From the NCBI RefSeq assembly GCF_030848945.1, contig NZ_JANHAX010000006.1, positions 124,001-188,000 on the forward strand: 64,000 nucleotides of DNA, written 5' to 3'. Source of the stretch: Marimonas arenosa (GTDB taxonomy: Bacteria > Pseudomonadota > Alphaproteobacteria > Rhodobacterales > Rhodobacteraceae). Both the position numbers and the translations under genes were made by a program. The stretch's first letter is position 1. Every line of letters starts with the position of its first letter. The notes beneath the pieces are model-generated. The model was not told where the DNA came from and ran no database searches. It saw nothing but the letters and a program-made list of their open reading frames with translations. Positions 52,019-61,365 of this stretch are shown here, one piece after another.

Positions 52019-52746
52019 TCCTGTCCGGCAAGTCCGCGCTGGTGACCGGCGGCTCCCGGGGGATCGGTCGTGCAATCGCGCTGGCGCTCGCGGATGCAGG
52101 TGCCAAGGTTGCCATCTGCCATCCAGGCGACCCCCAGGTCGGTCAGACGCTCACAGATCTGCAGGTCAGGACCGAAGCGCTCGCAATCGAGGCCGACGTC
52201 TCGAACGAAGCGCAAGTCGTCGCTATGTTCGATCAGGTCGCTGAGACCTTTGGTGCCCTCGAGATCCTGATCAACAACGCTGGTATCCTGATGGAAAGCC
52301 CGCTGTCCGAGACCCGGTGCGAGGATTTCGATCGGGTGATTGCCGTCAACCTGCGTGGCGCCTTCCTCGCCTCCCGCGAATTCGTCCGCCGCCGTGCGAC
52401 CGGAAGGATTGTCAATATCGCCAGCGATCTCGGCTACCTCGGGCGCGAAAACATGGTTGCCTATACCGCCTCGAAAGGCGGGATCATCGCGATGACACGC
52501 TCTCTTGCCCGCGAACTTGCGCCCGGCGTCCTCGTCAACGCGATTGCGCCAGGTTCGATTGAAACCGACATGACCAGCCCGCACAGCATGAGCCCTGAGC
52601 AACTTGCCAAAGACATGGACACGCCGCTCGCCCGCTTTGGCCAGCCCGAAGACATCGCCGCAATGGCCGTCTTCCTGTGCGGCCCCGAGGCCGGTTTCAT
52701 CACCGGCCAATGCCTGGGCGTCAACGGCGGCAGCGTGATGACCTAG
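52015..52746 (+). CDS. Short-chain dehydrogenase/reductase (second of two)
   Basis: A 243-residue FabG-like SDR: TGGSRGIG, INNAGILMES, catalytic Ser in NIASDLGYLG, and YTASK. It is not a recent duplicate of the preceding SDR, since similarity is mainly confined to the family motifs. The 4-base overlap puts it in the same operon. It is 13 bases before the ureohydrolase gene; together the two SDRs may process carbon chains released after the guanidino group is removed. Confidence 0.92.
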   Translation: MILSGKSALVTGGSRGIGRAIALALADAGAKVAICHPGDPQVGQTLTDLQVRTEALAIEADVSNEAQVVAMFDQVAETFGALEILINNAGILMESPLSETRCEDFDRVIAVNLRGAFLASREFVRRRATGRIVNIASDLGYLGRENMVAYTASKGGIIAMTRSLARELAPGVLVNAIAPGSIETDMTSPHSMSPEQLAKDMDTPLARFGQPEDIAAMAVFLCGPEAGFITGQCLGVNGGSVMT

Positions 52747-52759
52747 GAAAGGACCAAAG

Positions 52760-53725
52760 ATGAGCGACCCGTTTTTTCACCCGGTTTCAGGGTTCGACCT
52801 GCCACGTTTCGCCGGCGTGCCGACGTTCATGCGACTGCCGCATGTCACCCTTGACGACCCGCGCCTGAAGGACGTTCAGGTCGGTCTGATCGGGGTACCA
52901 TGGGATAGCGGCACGACCAACCGGCCCGGGCCGCGGCATGGCCCCAGGCAGCTCCGCGACATGTCGACGATGATACGGGCACAGAACGGCGCCACCGGAG
53001 TGCGTCCGTTCGAGATCGTCAACTGCGCCGATCTAGGCGATGTGCCACCGAACCCGGCGGACATCATCGACAGCATGACCCGCATTACCAGTTTCTATGA
53101 CAAGGTCGTTGCCGCTGGCATCACTCCTCTCACGGCGGGTGGCGATCATCTTTCGTCTCTGCCGATCCTCCGGGCGCTGGCCAGGTCCGGCCCGCTGGGT
53201 ATGATCCATTTCGACAGCCATACCGATCTCTTCAAGGACTATTTCGGCGGCACGCAATACACCCATGGCACTCCGTTTCGCAGGGCCATCGAAGAAGGGC
53301 TTCTCGATCCGAAAAGGGTGGTTCAGATCGGCATTCGTGGCACTGCCTACGATAGCGAGGACCGCGAATTCGCCGACGCGGTCGGGGTGCGCATCATTCC
53401 CATTGAAGAGTTCCATGCCCGTAGCCCGCAGGACGTCATGTCTGAAGCGCGTGAAATCGTCGGAACGGCACCGACCTACGTCTCCTACGACATCGACTTT
53501 GTCGATCCCGCCTTCGCTCCAGGCACCGGCACACCCGAAGTCGGCGGCCCCAATTCATACGAGGCCCTGATGGTTGCGCGTCTTCTGAATGGCGTGGACA
53601 TCGTCGGAGCAGACCTCGTCGAGGTATCCCCGCCGTTCGATTCAAGCGGCGCCACGGCGTTTCTGGGCGTTTCGATCATCTTTGAAATGCTCTGCAATAT
53701 CGCAGCCGGCATCTACCCCGAGTAG
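52760..53725 (+). CDS. Ureohydrolase (agmatinase/guanidino-acid hydrolase family)
   Basis: A 321-residue arginase-superfamily metal hydrolase. Metal ligands: His in TAGGDHLSSLP, IHFDSHTD (Asp-x-His-x-Asp), and SYDIDFVDPAFAPG. The family cleaves guanidino compounds to urea plus an amine. Position-specific residues (GTQYTHGTPFRRAIEEGL) look more like guanidinobutyrase/agmatinase than arginase, but the substrate is unproven. It is the last gene of the transporter operon. Confidence 0.9.
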   Translation: MSDPFFHPVSGFDLPRFAGVPTFMRLPHVTLDDPRLKDVQVGLIGVPWDSGTTNRPGPRHGPRQLRDMSTMIRAQNGATGVRPFEIVNCADLGDVPPNPADIIDSMTRITSFYDKVVAAGITPLTAGGDHLSSLPILRALARSGPLGMIHFDSHTDLFKDYFGGTQYTHGTPFRRAIEEGLLDPKRVVQIGIRGTAYDSEDREFADAVGVRIIPIEEFHARSPQDVMSEAREIVGTAPTYVSYDIDFVDPAFAPGTGTPEVGGPNSYEALMVARLLNGVDIVGADLVEVSPPFDSSGATAFLGVSIIFEMLCNIAAGIYPE

Positions 53726-54108
53726 GTTTTGTCCATCCGCCGGCAAGGGGCACACCAGCACCCCCGCGCAGAGCTGACAGGCCGGTTTCCGAGCAGCCCG
53801 TCGGCTGAGACGATATTGGTGGGAGGCGTTCGGCCAGTGGCGCTGTCAAGCCGGGACAATCTGCGTGAGTCGCGGCTCTCGACCCGCAGACCGCGCAATC
53901 CGGTTGCGACTCGGTTTGATGAAAAAAAGAAGGCGAGTATACGAAGATATAATCGACCTTAGATTGAGCAATTCAACAATACGCGGAAAACGCCGAGGAT
54001 TAACGCCGGATTCACGTCCTTTTGACGCCATATTTTCATCAAGTTTCGTCTAAAACTTGCCACGTCTTCGCCACAATCTGTAATGTGCCCGAGGGTGGGG
54101 GCCCATTT
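53726..54108. other. Intergenic region with a possible promoter
   Basis: About 380 bases with no gene. A -10-like TATAAT (53948-53953) lies in an AT-rich patch, but no good -35 sits at the right distance. Downstream it leads into the structured leader of the polysaccharide gene. Confidence 0.4.
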
Positions 54109-54260
54109 GGGGAGTGACGTCGTGTCACGAGTGGGTTTTTCTGCGGGGCGTTTTGCCTTCAATTTCAATAGTTGCCCAGGGCCCGCTTCAAACCAGGCCG
54201 GGAAGGTCACTCCCCACGTGCGGGGAGCAAAGCGGCTTTCCCGTGGAAACGCCGGAGTGA
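54109..54260 (+). promoter_or_regulatory. Structured 5' leader with alternative helices
   Basis: GGGGAGTGAC (54109-54118) is fully complementary to GTCACTCCCC (54206-54215). The second segment can instead form a local hairpin (CTCCCC 54210-54215 with GGGGAG 54222-54227), and TCACTC (54207-54212) can pair with GAGTGA (54255-54260). These pairings are mutually exclusive and end just before the proposed GTG start. The layout resembles an attenuator or riboswitch, but no known class was matched. Confidence 0.45.
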
Positions 54261-54267
54261 ACCACAA

Positions 54268-57200
54268 GTGACACTTGGGGCATACCAATTCCTGTTCGAT
54301 GTCGAGGATCCCGGGGATGAGCGTGTTTTTCACGACCCGAGCCTAAGTCGTCGGAAACGCGTGCGCCGGCTGTTTCTCTTGGCGTCGTCCGTTCTGCTCG
54401 TTTGGTCCGTCCTATTCTTCGGAAGGTCGTTTCCGATCTCGGGCTTCATCGAAGAGGTTCGGCTGTGGTGGACGATCGAAAGCTTGAACCAGAGTGAAAG
54501 CGAACACCATGGCGATGCGGAGGATCACGAAGCGGGAGATCATCACGCGCATCGCGGTTTTTTCGTTCGCGCAGCATTCGCCCAGGGCCTCGAGGAGACC
54601 ACCTGCCGCAACGCTCCGAACACACCATTCGCAGCGTTCGCCGACACCGGCGCAAACAGGTATTTCGGCCACGTCCCGACCGAACTGGAATGGGCGCCGC
54701 TGTCACTGAAGAAAAGCTGCGGCACGCTGAGTGTGCTGGTGCCAGACTGGATCACGATCGAGACGGCACCGGAAATCGCGGAGCACGGCCTTCGTGTCAC
54801 TCCCGCTGATCCCAGCGTTCGCGAAGCCATCGAGACTTACCGCAGAACCACGGATACGCCGCCGTTGCTGATGCCGACGGTCCTGCTGGAAACCGGATAC
54901 GACGTTGACCATTTCCTGGCGCAACTGTCAAAACCGACAACCACCGACAAGATCACAGGCGATCTTCTGGCCACGGCCGAAGCCTTCGACGCGGCCGGAC
55001 TATGTCTCGATTTCAAACAGCTCGACGCAAAGCAGCTCCAGACCCTTGCGCCGGTCTTCAACAGCGTCTCTGCGCGGCTGCACGAGGCCGGACGCCAATC
55101 ATGTATTGTCCTGTCGGCACGCCAGTCGATCTGGGAAAACCGTGCGCTGATGCAAGCGTTCGACACCGTGATCCTCAAGGCTTTTCGCGAGCCTTGGATC
55201 GGCAGTCCGCCCGGCCCTCTCGCCGCGGAAGCCTGGTTTGAGGATCTTGCGGAACGCGCGCTGGCCGCGATCGGCCCGGACAGGTTGACGATCGCCATCG
55301 GCAGTTTCGCAGCCGAATGGACGACCAGGCAACCCCTGCCCGAAACCCTGCCGGTCGTCGAAGCCTGGAAGCGCATCGGTGGCGCCGGCGCTGAGCTTTC
55401 GTTCAGCCCCGAGATCGGCAACAGTTTCAGTTCCTACCGCGACAAATCCCGCAGCAGCCACAAGGTCTGGTTGCTCGATGCGGCCTCGGCGCACAACGCA
55501 ATCCTGACGCTCGAGGGCCTCGGAATCCGAAATATCGCTCTGTGGTCTTTGGGGCGCGAGGATCCCGGCATCTGGAAGGTGTTGGCCAACGAGACCAGAG
55601 ACCCGACCGCACTGCGGTCGGACCTGAGCGACTTGCGGTTCAGCAACTACGTCTCCTATCGCGGCGAAGGCCCATTTCTGCGTGTGGTCAGCCGGCCCCG
55701 GTCCGGATTTCGCGAGGTGGATGTCGACCCCGTGACGGGCAGGATAACCGCGGCAACCTATCGCCAAATGCCGCGTCCCTACGAACTCGAACGCTATGGC
55801 CAGGCCCCAGCCAGCAAGCTCGTGCTGACCTTCGACGACGGCCCGGACCCTGTTTACACCACTGCCATTCTCGACACGCTGAAAACGACCCAGACACCCG
55901 GTGCGTTCTTCGTTGTCGGCTCACGCGTCATGGAAGAACCCGGCCTGCTGAACCGCATGATTGCCGAGGGGCACGAAGTCGGGTCTCATACTTTCTCGCA
56001 TCCGCGTATGGATCAGATTTCGCACTCCCGAACCGAGCTTGAGCACGGGATGATGGCCAAGCTGATCGCGGGCTATTCCGGCCACAAGACACTGCTCTAC
56101 CGCGAACCCTTTCTGAGAGCGGGCGGCCCGATCGAGGAAAGCCGGGTGCGTTCGCTGGAGTGGGTTCAAAGCGAGGGCGGTATTATCTCCGGCATGGACA
56201 TTGTGCCCAAGGACTGGACCGGTATGTCGTCCGAGGCGATCGTCGATTATGTTGTCGGCGAGGTGAACAACGGCGGCGGCAATGTCATTCTTCTACACGA
56301 TGGCGGCGAAGATCGAACCGCCACGGTCGAAGCCCTGCCGCTGATCATAAGGGACTTGCGCGCTCAGGGTTACGAATTTACGACGCTGTCGGATCTTCTT
56401 GGCACCACGCGTGCCGACCTGATGCCGGAAGTCAGCGGGCGCTGGCTGGTATTCGACCGGTTGTCGTTCGAGTTTCTTTCGGTCACCTGGTTCAGTCTGG
56501 AAACGGTCTTCTGGACGGTGCTTGGCATCGGGGTTATCCGGATGCTGATCATCCTGGTTCTGGCGCACAGACGGCAGCGCGTACCTCCGATCGACCCCGG
56601 TTTCGAACCCAAGGTGACCGTGGTGATTCCGGCCTTTAACGAGGAACACGCGATCCGCAGATGCATCACCAGCGTGCTGGCCAGCGACTATTCGAATTTC
56701 GATATCGTCGTCATCGACGACGGGTCACAGGACGAAACCTTCGACGAAGTCCTTCGGTTCCGGAACAATCCCCGGGTTCACATCTACGCACAGCTCAATC
56801 AGGGAAAATGGGCGGCTTTGAACGCCGCAGTCGCCAATACCAGTTCCGAAATTCTCGTCTGTATTGATGCGGATACGGAAATCGAACCCCAGGCCATCGG
56901 CCATCTTGTCCGCCAGTTCGCCAATCCGCGAGTCGGGGCTGTCGCCGGCAAGATCACCGTTGCCAATCGTCGGAACCTTCTGACCCGGCTCCAGGCCCTC
57001 GAATACGTCACCGCGCAAAACTTCGATCGCCGCGCCTTTGATCTGGTCAATGGTATTCTTGTCGTTCCGGGCGCAGTCGGCGCATGGCGCACAGCCGCCG
57101 TGCGCGAGGCGGGCCGTTACCGTAACGACACCCTGACCGAAGACGCAGATCTGACCATCGCCGTCAACCGCGCCGGGTATCGCGTGACCTACGAAGACAG

Positions 57201-57726
57201 AGCCGTTGCCTTCACCCGAGCGCCGGAGACGGTTCGCCAGCTGCTTGGCCAGCGTTTGCGGTGGTCGCTGGGCATGTTCCAATGTGCATGGAAGCACAAA
57301 AGCGCCTTTTTCGAACGCCGCGCCGTCGGTTTGATGTCCATCCCGGACATGCTGATATTTGGTTATCTCTTCCCGCTTCTCGCGCCGATTGCAGACGCCT
57401 TCGTTTTGCTGCTCCTCTACAAGACCTTTGCGGGCACCTGGTCGGGCGACATCGGCACCGCGGTGTCCGACACCCCCACCTATCTGATCTGGGCATACAT
57501 GATCCTGCCGCTGCTTGACCTGTTCGTTGCCGCCTATGCGCTGAAAACCGACAAGCGCGAAAGCATGCATCTGCTCTGGCTGTTCCCATTCCAGCGTTTC
57601 TTCTATCGTCAATTGCTGTATTTCTCGGTCTACCGTTCGGTGCTGCGCGCCGTCACCGGCCGCCTCGCCGGGTGGGGACGCGTCAGCCGCAGGGAACGGT
57701 TCCAGCTTTGGCGAAGGGCGGCATGA
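54268..57726 (+). CDS. GH18-like / polysaccharide deacetylase / GT2 glycosyltransferase fusion
   Basis: A 1152-residue membrane protein. An N-terminal helix (LFLLASSVLLVWSVLFF) precedes three domains: a GH18-like barrel (~95-480); a NodB deacetylase (~520-720) with FDDG at 522-525 and metal His in SHTFSHP; and, after another helix, a processive GT2 (VTVVIPAFNEE from ~783, DAD at 867, ED at 958, QRLRW at 995). Terminal membrane helices follow. Such proteins make and deacetylate a beta-linked hexosamine-type polysaccharide. The GH18 acid is missing: the segment that should read DxxDxDxE ends LCLDFKQLD. The GTG start is tentative; the frame extends to 54172. Confidence 0.88.
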   Translation: MTLGAYQFLFDVEDPGDERVFHDPSLSRRKRVRRLFLLASSVLLVWSVLFFGRSFPISGFIEEVRLWWTIESLNQSESEHHGDAEDHEAGDHHAHRGFFVRAAFAQGLEETTCRNAPNTPFAAFADTGANRYFGHVPTELEWAPLSLKKSCGTLSVLVPDWITIETAPEIAEHGLRVTPADPSVREAIETYRRTTDTPPLLMPTVLLETGYDVDHFLAQLSKPTTTDKITGDLLATAEAFDAAGLCLDFKQLDAKQLQTLAPVFNSVSARLHEAGRQSCIVLSARQSIWENRALMQAFDTVILKAFREPWIGSPPGPLAAEAWFEDLAERALAAIGPDRLTIAIGSFAAEWTTRQPLPETLPVVEAWKRIGGAGAELSFSPEIGNSFSSYRDKSRSSHKVWLLDAASAHNAILTLEGLGIRNIALWSLGREDPGIWKVLANETRDPTALRSDLSDLRFSNYVSYRGEGPFLRVVSRPRSGFREVDVDPVTGRITAATYRQMPRPYELERYGQAPASKLVLTFDDGPDPVYTTAILDTLKTTQTPGAFFVVGSRVMEEPGLLNRMIAEGHEVGSHTFSHPRMDQISHSRTELEHGMMAKLIAGYSGHKTLLYREPFLRAGGPIEESRVRSLEWVQSEGGIISGMDIVPKDWTGMSSEAIVDYVVGEVNNGGGNVILLHDGGEDRTATVEALPLIIRDLRAQGYEFTTLSDLLGTTRADLMPEVSGRWLVFDRLSFEFLSVTWFSLETVFWTVLGIGVIRMLIILVLAHRRQRVPPIDPGFEPKVTVVIPAFNEEHAIRRCITSVLASDYSNFDIVVIDDGSQDETFDEVLRFRNNPRVHIYAQLNQGKWAALNAAVANTSSEILVCIDADTEIEPQAIGHLVRQFANPRVGAVAGKITVANRRNLLTRLQALEYVTAQNFDRRAFDLVNGILVVPGAVGAWRTAAVREAGRYRNDTLTEDADLTIAVNRAGYRVTYEDRAVAFTRAPETVRQLLGQRLRWSLGMFQCAWKHKSAFFERRAVGLMSIPDMLIFGYLFPLLAPIADAFVLLLLYKTFAGTWSGDIGTAVSDTPTYLIWAYMILPLLDLFVAAYALKTDKRESMHLLWLFPFQRFFYRQLLYFSVYRSVLRAVTGRLAGWGRVSRRERFQLWRRAA

Positions 57727-60215
57727 AGAGACGCAGTTTCCTGGCATCCACGCTTGCAGCCGGTATCTGCACAACGGTACCGGTCAGGCCGGCCGCAGCG
57801 GATACCGGCATCCTGTCGGCGGCGGTGGTGATCACCGATATTTCGGCCGACACCGAACCAGCCTTTCTGATGCATGTCGTGGAAACGCTTCTGGACCAGG
57901 GCATCTGGATCACCTGCGCCATCCGTCTCCCGGACGACCGAGAGGCCGAAAGCAAACTGGCCGCTACCCTGCAGGCGCTGATCAGCGATGGAAACGGCGT
58001 CGACCTTGCGGTCGAACTTCCCGGCCTTTCAGGCCTTTCGCCCTATTTTCAGTCTCGCGCCGTCTTCACCGCCCGCAACCGGCTTGGCCGTCTTCTCGGC
58101 GTGTCTCCGGCGTCTGTCCCGCTGAGAACCGTCCTATGCGACGACGTCGAAAAGCCCAACGAACCGACCGGTGTCCGGGCGTCGGGAATACGCAACGTGC
58201 TCGTCCGGCCGCAGACCGATGCGACGGTGCGATCCGAAAGCTGGCGCAACGGCGTGGTGCGGTTCTTTGGCGGACAACAGGTCGATCCGGACTCCAGTTT
58301 CTCCATTCTTCCCGGAGACAGCGGCGAGGAGAACGCGGTGCTGTTCTATCTCTCTGCCGACAGCTTGGCGGACGTCGTCGAAGACCGACTCTACGCCTGG
58401 ACGGCCAGTTTTGCCGAGACGCTGATCCAACGCGAGTTGGCGGGCAAACTCGCGCTGATGACGGTGTCCGACCTGCAACTGCGTGATAACTTCGATCAGA
58501 GGCGGCTCGTATCGGTGGTGCTCGAACTACCCGAAACCGCCACGCCGGCGCAGCACGAGGTCATTGCGGATTTCCGCGACGCGCTCGCGCAGGTCCAGAT
58601 TCCGTCCGCTCTCAGACCCGCGGGCGAGGCCTTCTGGATCGACCGCACCGACCGAGGCGCAACGCTCACCCCGGTAACCCTTGCGTGTGGTGGTGACGGC
58701 CCGTCCCGCATGTCCGCAACTCAAAAGCTAGGGCCGGGTCATGCCGTTTTGTTTACCGGCGGAAAGTCCCGGGACCTGGGCATCGATGGCTGTTCGGTTC
58801 TGCATTTGCCAGTTGTCCGCTTCTTGCCGGGCAGTCCCGCCACCGACATCGATCCGCGCCTGAGCGGGGGGGAAGATATCGTGATTTCCCTGACCGCCGA
58901 TCAGTTATCGCGCGCGAACGAACGCCGGCGGACACTGGCCAATCTGCAGGCCCTGCGTCAGGACGCAATCACTCAGTACGTCCCAGTCAACCAGTTGGCG
59001 GCGGCGCTGCACACCAATGAGCCCGTCGCAATACGTCACAGATTGACACGTGCCGCGGTCGCGGATGTGCCCCGGCAACCGGCCCGCAAGCCCGGCGACG
59101 CGGACCGCGCCCGCCTTCTCGAGGACGCCCGCCAAGCCTGGGGCTACTTCGAAGAATACACCGAGCGCTCGACGGGGCTCGCTCCGGCAACGGTGGATTC
59201 CCGGCCAGGCGGAAAGGTCCACCGAGCCGTGACGATGTGGGATGTCGGCAGCAACCTGAATGCAATCGTTGCGGCAACGGAAATCGGGCTGATCGACAGG
59301 AAAGACGCCGAAACAAGGTTCCGGCGCATTTTTCCGAACCTCCGCGGTCGCGAAACCGACAACCGGCTTCTGCCGCAAGGCTGGATCCGGACCGACCGGC
59401 ACCGTTGGGGCATCCGCGACTTCGATGGCTGTGATGGCGGCAGGCTGATGTCGTCGCTGGACAACGTACGCCGGCGGTTCGGGATGAGCGATGCGTTGGG
59501 GAAACTGGTGGATTCCTGGGACCTTGACGAGATCTTGATCGACCGCAAGATTCATTCGGTGATCGGGCGAAAGCTGATTTCGACCTACGGTTCGCACTGC
59601 GCGCACTATTCGGCGCTTGCCTTCCGGCGCTGGGGGCTGGATGTCGCGTCGCCGTACGAGACCTTCCAAGGTCGAGAACCGGGTGATGGCGAAATCGCGA
59701 TGCTGGAGGCCGTCTCCAGGATCGGACCGCTGGGCACCGAACCGCTGCTGCTGGAAGCGATGGAGTTGGGAATGTCGCCGGAAAGCCGCTACCTGGCCGA
59801 GGTTCTACTTGCGGCAATGGAGGAAGAATTCCGCGAGTCCGGTCGTCTGCTCTGCCCGTCGGAAACCCCGATAGACCAGCCCCCGTGGTTTATTTATCAG
59901 GGTCTCAATCTGGGGTCAGGACCGCGCAGCTGGCGTCTGGATACGGTTGCCCACGAGCCGGAATACATGACCGATGCAGCAGCAGACGAGTTGTTGACGT
60001 TCAGCACGAAGGCCGCGTTTTTGTGGGCAGCCTACCAGCCAGGCGATTTCACGCGCAGGCTGCTTGATTTCGCGCGCGAAACAGGCCGCAATACCGTCGG
60101 TTTCGTGTCCGGCGTCAATGTGAAAACGCAACGCCCGACCTCGGGTTATGCCGATCTCAACACCAACGGGATCATCCTGCAGGCCATTTCCCATTTACTG
60201 CGCGAAACCGGATGA
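57723..60215 (+). CDS. DUF3131 domain-containing exported protein
   Basis: An 830-residue protein with a Tat/Sec-like N terminus (MKRRSFLASTLAAGICTTVP). The first ~430 residues look like degenerate NodB-fold segments (SAAVVITDISADTEPAFLMHVV). A C-terminal DUF3131 domain (~475-830) starts WGYFEEYTERSTGLAP and carries MWDVGSNLNAIVAATEIGL. DUF3131 proteins accompany exopolysaccharide genes and their (alpha/alpha)-barrel suggests a glycosidase-like role. The ATGA overlap with the preceding gene shows it belongs to the same polysaccharide system. Confidence 0.85.
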   Translation: MKRRSFLASTLAAGICTTVPVRPAAADTGILSAAVVITDISADTEPAFLMHVVETLLDQGIWITCAIRLPDDREAESKLAATLQALISDGNGVDLAVELPGLSGLSPYFQSRAVFTARNRLGRLLGVSPASVPLRTVLCDDVEKPNEPTGVRASGIRNVLVRPQTDATVRSESWRNGVVRFFGGQQVDPDSSFSILPGDSGEENAVLFYLSADSLADVVEDRLYAWTASFAETLIQRELAGKLALMTVSDLQLRDNFDQRRLVSVVLELPETATPAQHEVIADFRDALAQVQIPSALRPAGEAFWIDRTDRGATLTPVTLACGGDGPSRMSATQKLGPGHAVLFTGGKSRDLGIDGCSVLHLPVVRFLPGSPATDIDPRLSGGEDIVISLTADQLSRANERRRTLANLQALRQDAITQYVPVNQLAAALHTNEPVAIRHRLTRAAVADVPRQPARKPGDADRARLLEDARQAWGYFEEYTERSTGLAPATVDSRPGGKVHRAVTMWDVGSNLNAIVAATEIGLIDRKDAETRFRRIFPNLRGRETDNRLLPQGWIRTDRHRWGIRDFDGCDGGRLMSSLDNVRRRFGMSDALGKLVDSWDLDEILIDRKIHSVIGRKLISTYGSHCAHYSALAFRRWGLDVASPYETFQGREPGDGEIAMLEAVSRIGPLGTEPLLLEAMELGMSPESRYLAEVLLAAMEEEFRESGRLLCPSETPIDQPPWFIYQGLNLGSGPRSWRLDTVAHEPEYMTDAAADELLTFSTKAAFLWAAYQPGDFTRRLLDFARETGRNTVGFVSGVNVKTQRPTSGYADLNTNGIILQAISHLLRETG

Positions 60216-60267
60216 CGACAACCAGTTGCCCGAGATCGGGGTAATCGCGAAAGACTGCGTCAGCCCC

Positions 60268-60882
60268 TCAGGAACTGCGACAGGTCGAAAGCGCGATCTC
60301 GCCACGATGAACCGGCAGTCCCGGCGACGGGTTCATCACAACGTTCTGTACACCGGTGATCGCGTTCATGCATCTGTCGGCGGCAGATGACCCGACGCTG
60401 CGGCCGCCGACATAGATGTCGAGCCACGCGAGCCCGCCATAGCCGGTGTGGCACGGACCGTTCTGCGGCCGCGGACCGTCGCCGCAAAGATCCTCAACGA
60501 TGCCGTATTTTTTCAGGTTCGGGAAATAGAACCGCGTACCGGCAGGAAAATCCATCCGGCTTCGCCCGCCAGATTTCGAGTGCCCCACCGCGACTGTTAT
60601 CGGGTCGTCGTAGGTTCCCGTCCCCCCGGCTTGACGGTGAATGATCGGGCGTGCAATTCGGGCCGATCCCGGCGGCGTGTTGTCCCAGAAACTGTAGCCG
60701 GTCACGAAGGCCCGCATCGTCCCGGTATTTTTGCTAGCGTAGGCGACTTTGGTGAAGGCCTGTGGCTCACCCGATGTCGACACCACGACATTACGGGTCG
60801 CCGTATCGGTTGTTGACATGCAGCCCGTTACGACGCTGACACAGCCAACCAACGAAACGGTCTTGAAGAGAGATTTCGGCAT
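60268..60882 (-). CDS. Putative lipoprotein with a double-psi beta-barrel-like domain
   Basis: A 204-residue protein with a lipobox (VVTGC/MS, lipidated Cys near residue 20). The body resembles 3D/RlpA-like barrels: MRAFVTGYSFWDNTPPGSARI, GGTGTYDDPITVAVGHS, FPAGTRFYFPNLKKYGIVEDLCGDG, and LAWLDIYVGG. Barrels of this kind bind or cleave glycan strands. GGAGG just before the ATG at 60882 decides that start; the frame extends to 61008 without it. It faces the DUF3131 gene tail-to-tail with a 52-base gap. Confidence 0.75.
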   Translation of the reverse strand: MPKSLFKTVSLVGCVSVVTGCMSTTDTATRNVVVSTSGEPQAFTKVAYASKNTGTMRAFVTGYSFWDNTPPGSARIARPIIHRQAGGTGTYDDPITVAVGHSKSGGRSRMDFPAGTRFYFPNLKKYGIVEDLCGDGPRPQNGPCHTGYGGLAWLDIYVGGRSVGSSAADRCMNAITGVQNVVMNPSPGLPVHRGEIALSTCRSS

Positions 60883-61306
60883 GGGCACCTCCAGAAGCTT
60901 GAAAACGTCCGGAAACGCCGCATTTCGCGGTAACGAAGGTGACGCTTCCGGTGTGACCAACATCGGAAGGCACGGTGAACGGCGGCTTAATTGCCGCCCG
61001 TCTGACACCGGTTTTTTCTATAGAATCTTAGCGGTTTTCCGCGACTGCCCCCGATCAGGTTGACAGTCTGCATGCCTTGCCAAACCGCCGGGCCGAGAAC
61101 CGGCGGCGCACAGTTTGCTTCGATCGCAGAGGGTCGGGCCGCGCAGCACGCCGAGCGATCGTCAACCAACTCTGTTCGTGAACACTCGAGCTCAGAAGGC
61201 TGGGACACCAACGGCGAGAGACCCTGCGAATTCCCCCTTCGCCGCGACAAGCCATTCCGAACAGACGCGCGCATCCTGCGCAATGTCACGATGGCGGTTC
61301 GTAAAG
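60883..61306. other. Upstream region of the lipoprotein gene
   Basis: About 420 bases with no recognised gene. A GGCGGC-TTAATT-GCCGCC hairpin (60981-60998) and a T6 run (61012-61017) lie here, but they are 13 bases apart and do not form a standard terminator. Confidence 0.35.
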
Positions 61307-61324
61307 ACCCGGATACGTCCGGGT
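61302..61324 (-). terminator. Probable terminator after the MBL-fold gene
   Basis: On the minus strand: ACCCGGA-CGTA-TCCGGGT, a perfect 7-base stem with a 4-base loop, then CTTTACG. It lies 42 bases after the metallo-beta-lactamase-fold stop. The stem is good but the T-tract is short. Confidence 0.5.
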
Positions 61325-61365
61325 GCTGCCGTGACCCCTCGACAGAGCCGGGCGCAGATTACGCG

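Noticed and set aside
54181..54267. c-di-GMP-I riboswitch resemblance in the polysaccharide leader
   Set aside because: GCAAAGC and CCCG-like pieces are present, but the conserved core order and the tetraloop/receptor helices do not fit, so only a generic structured leader is reported.
60981..61017. Hairpin plus T-run as a plus-strand terminator
   Set aside because: The 6-base stem and the T6 run are separated by 13 bases and no plus-strand gene ends there.
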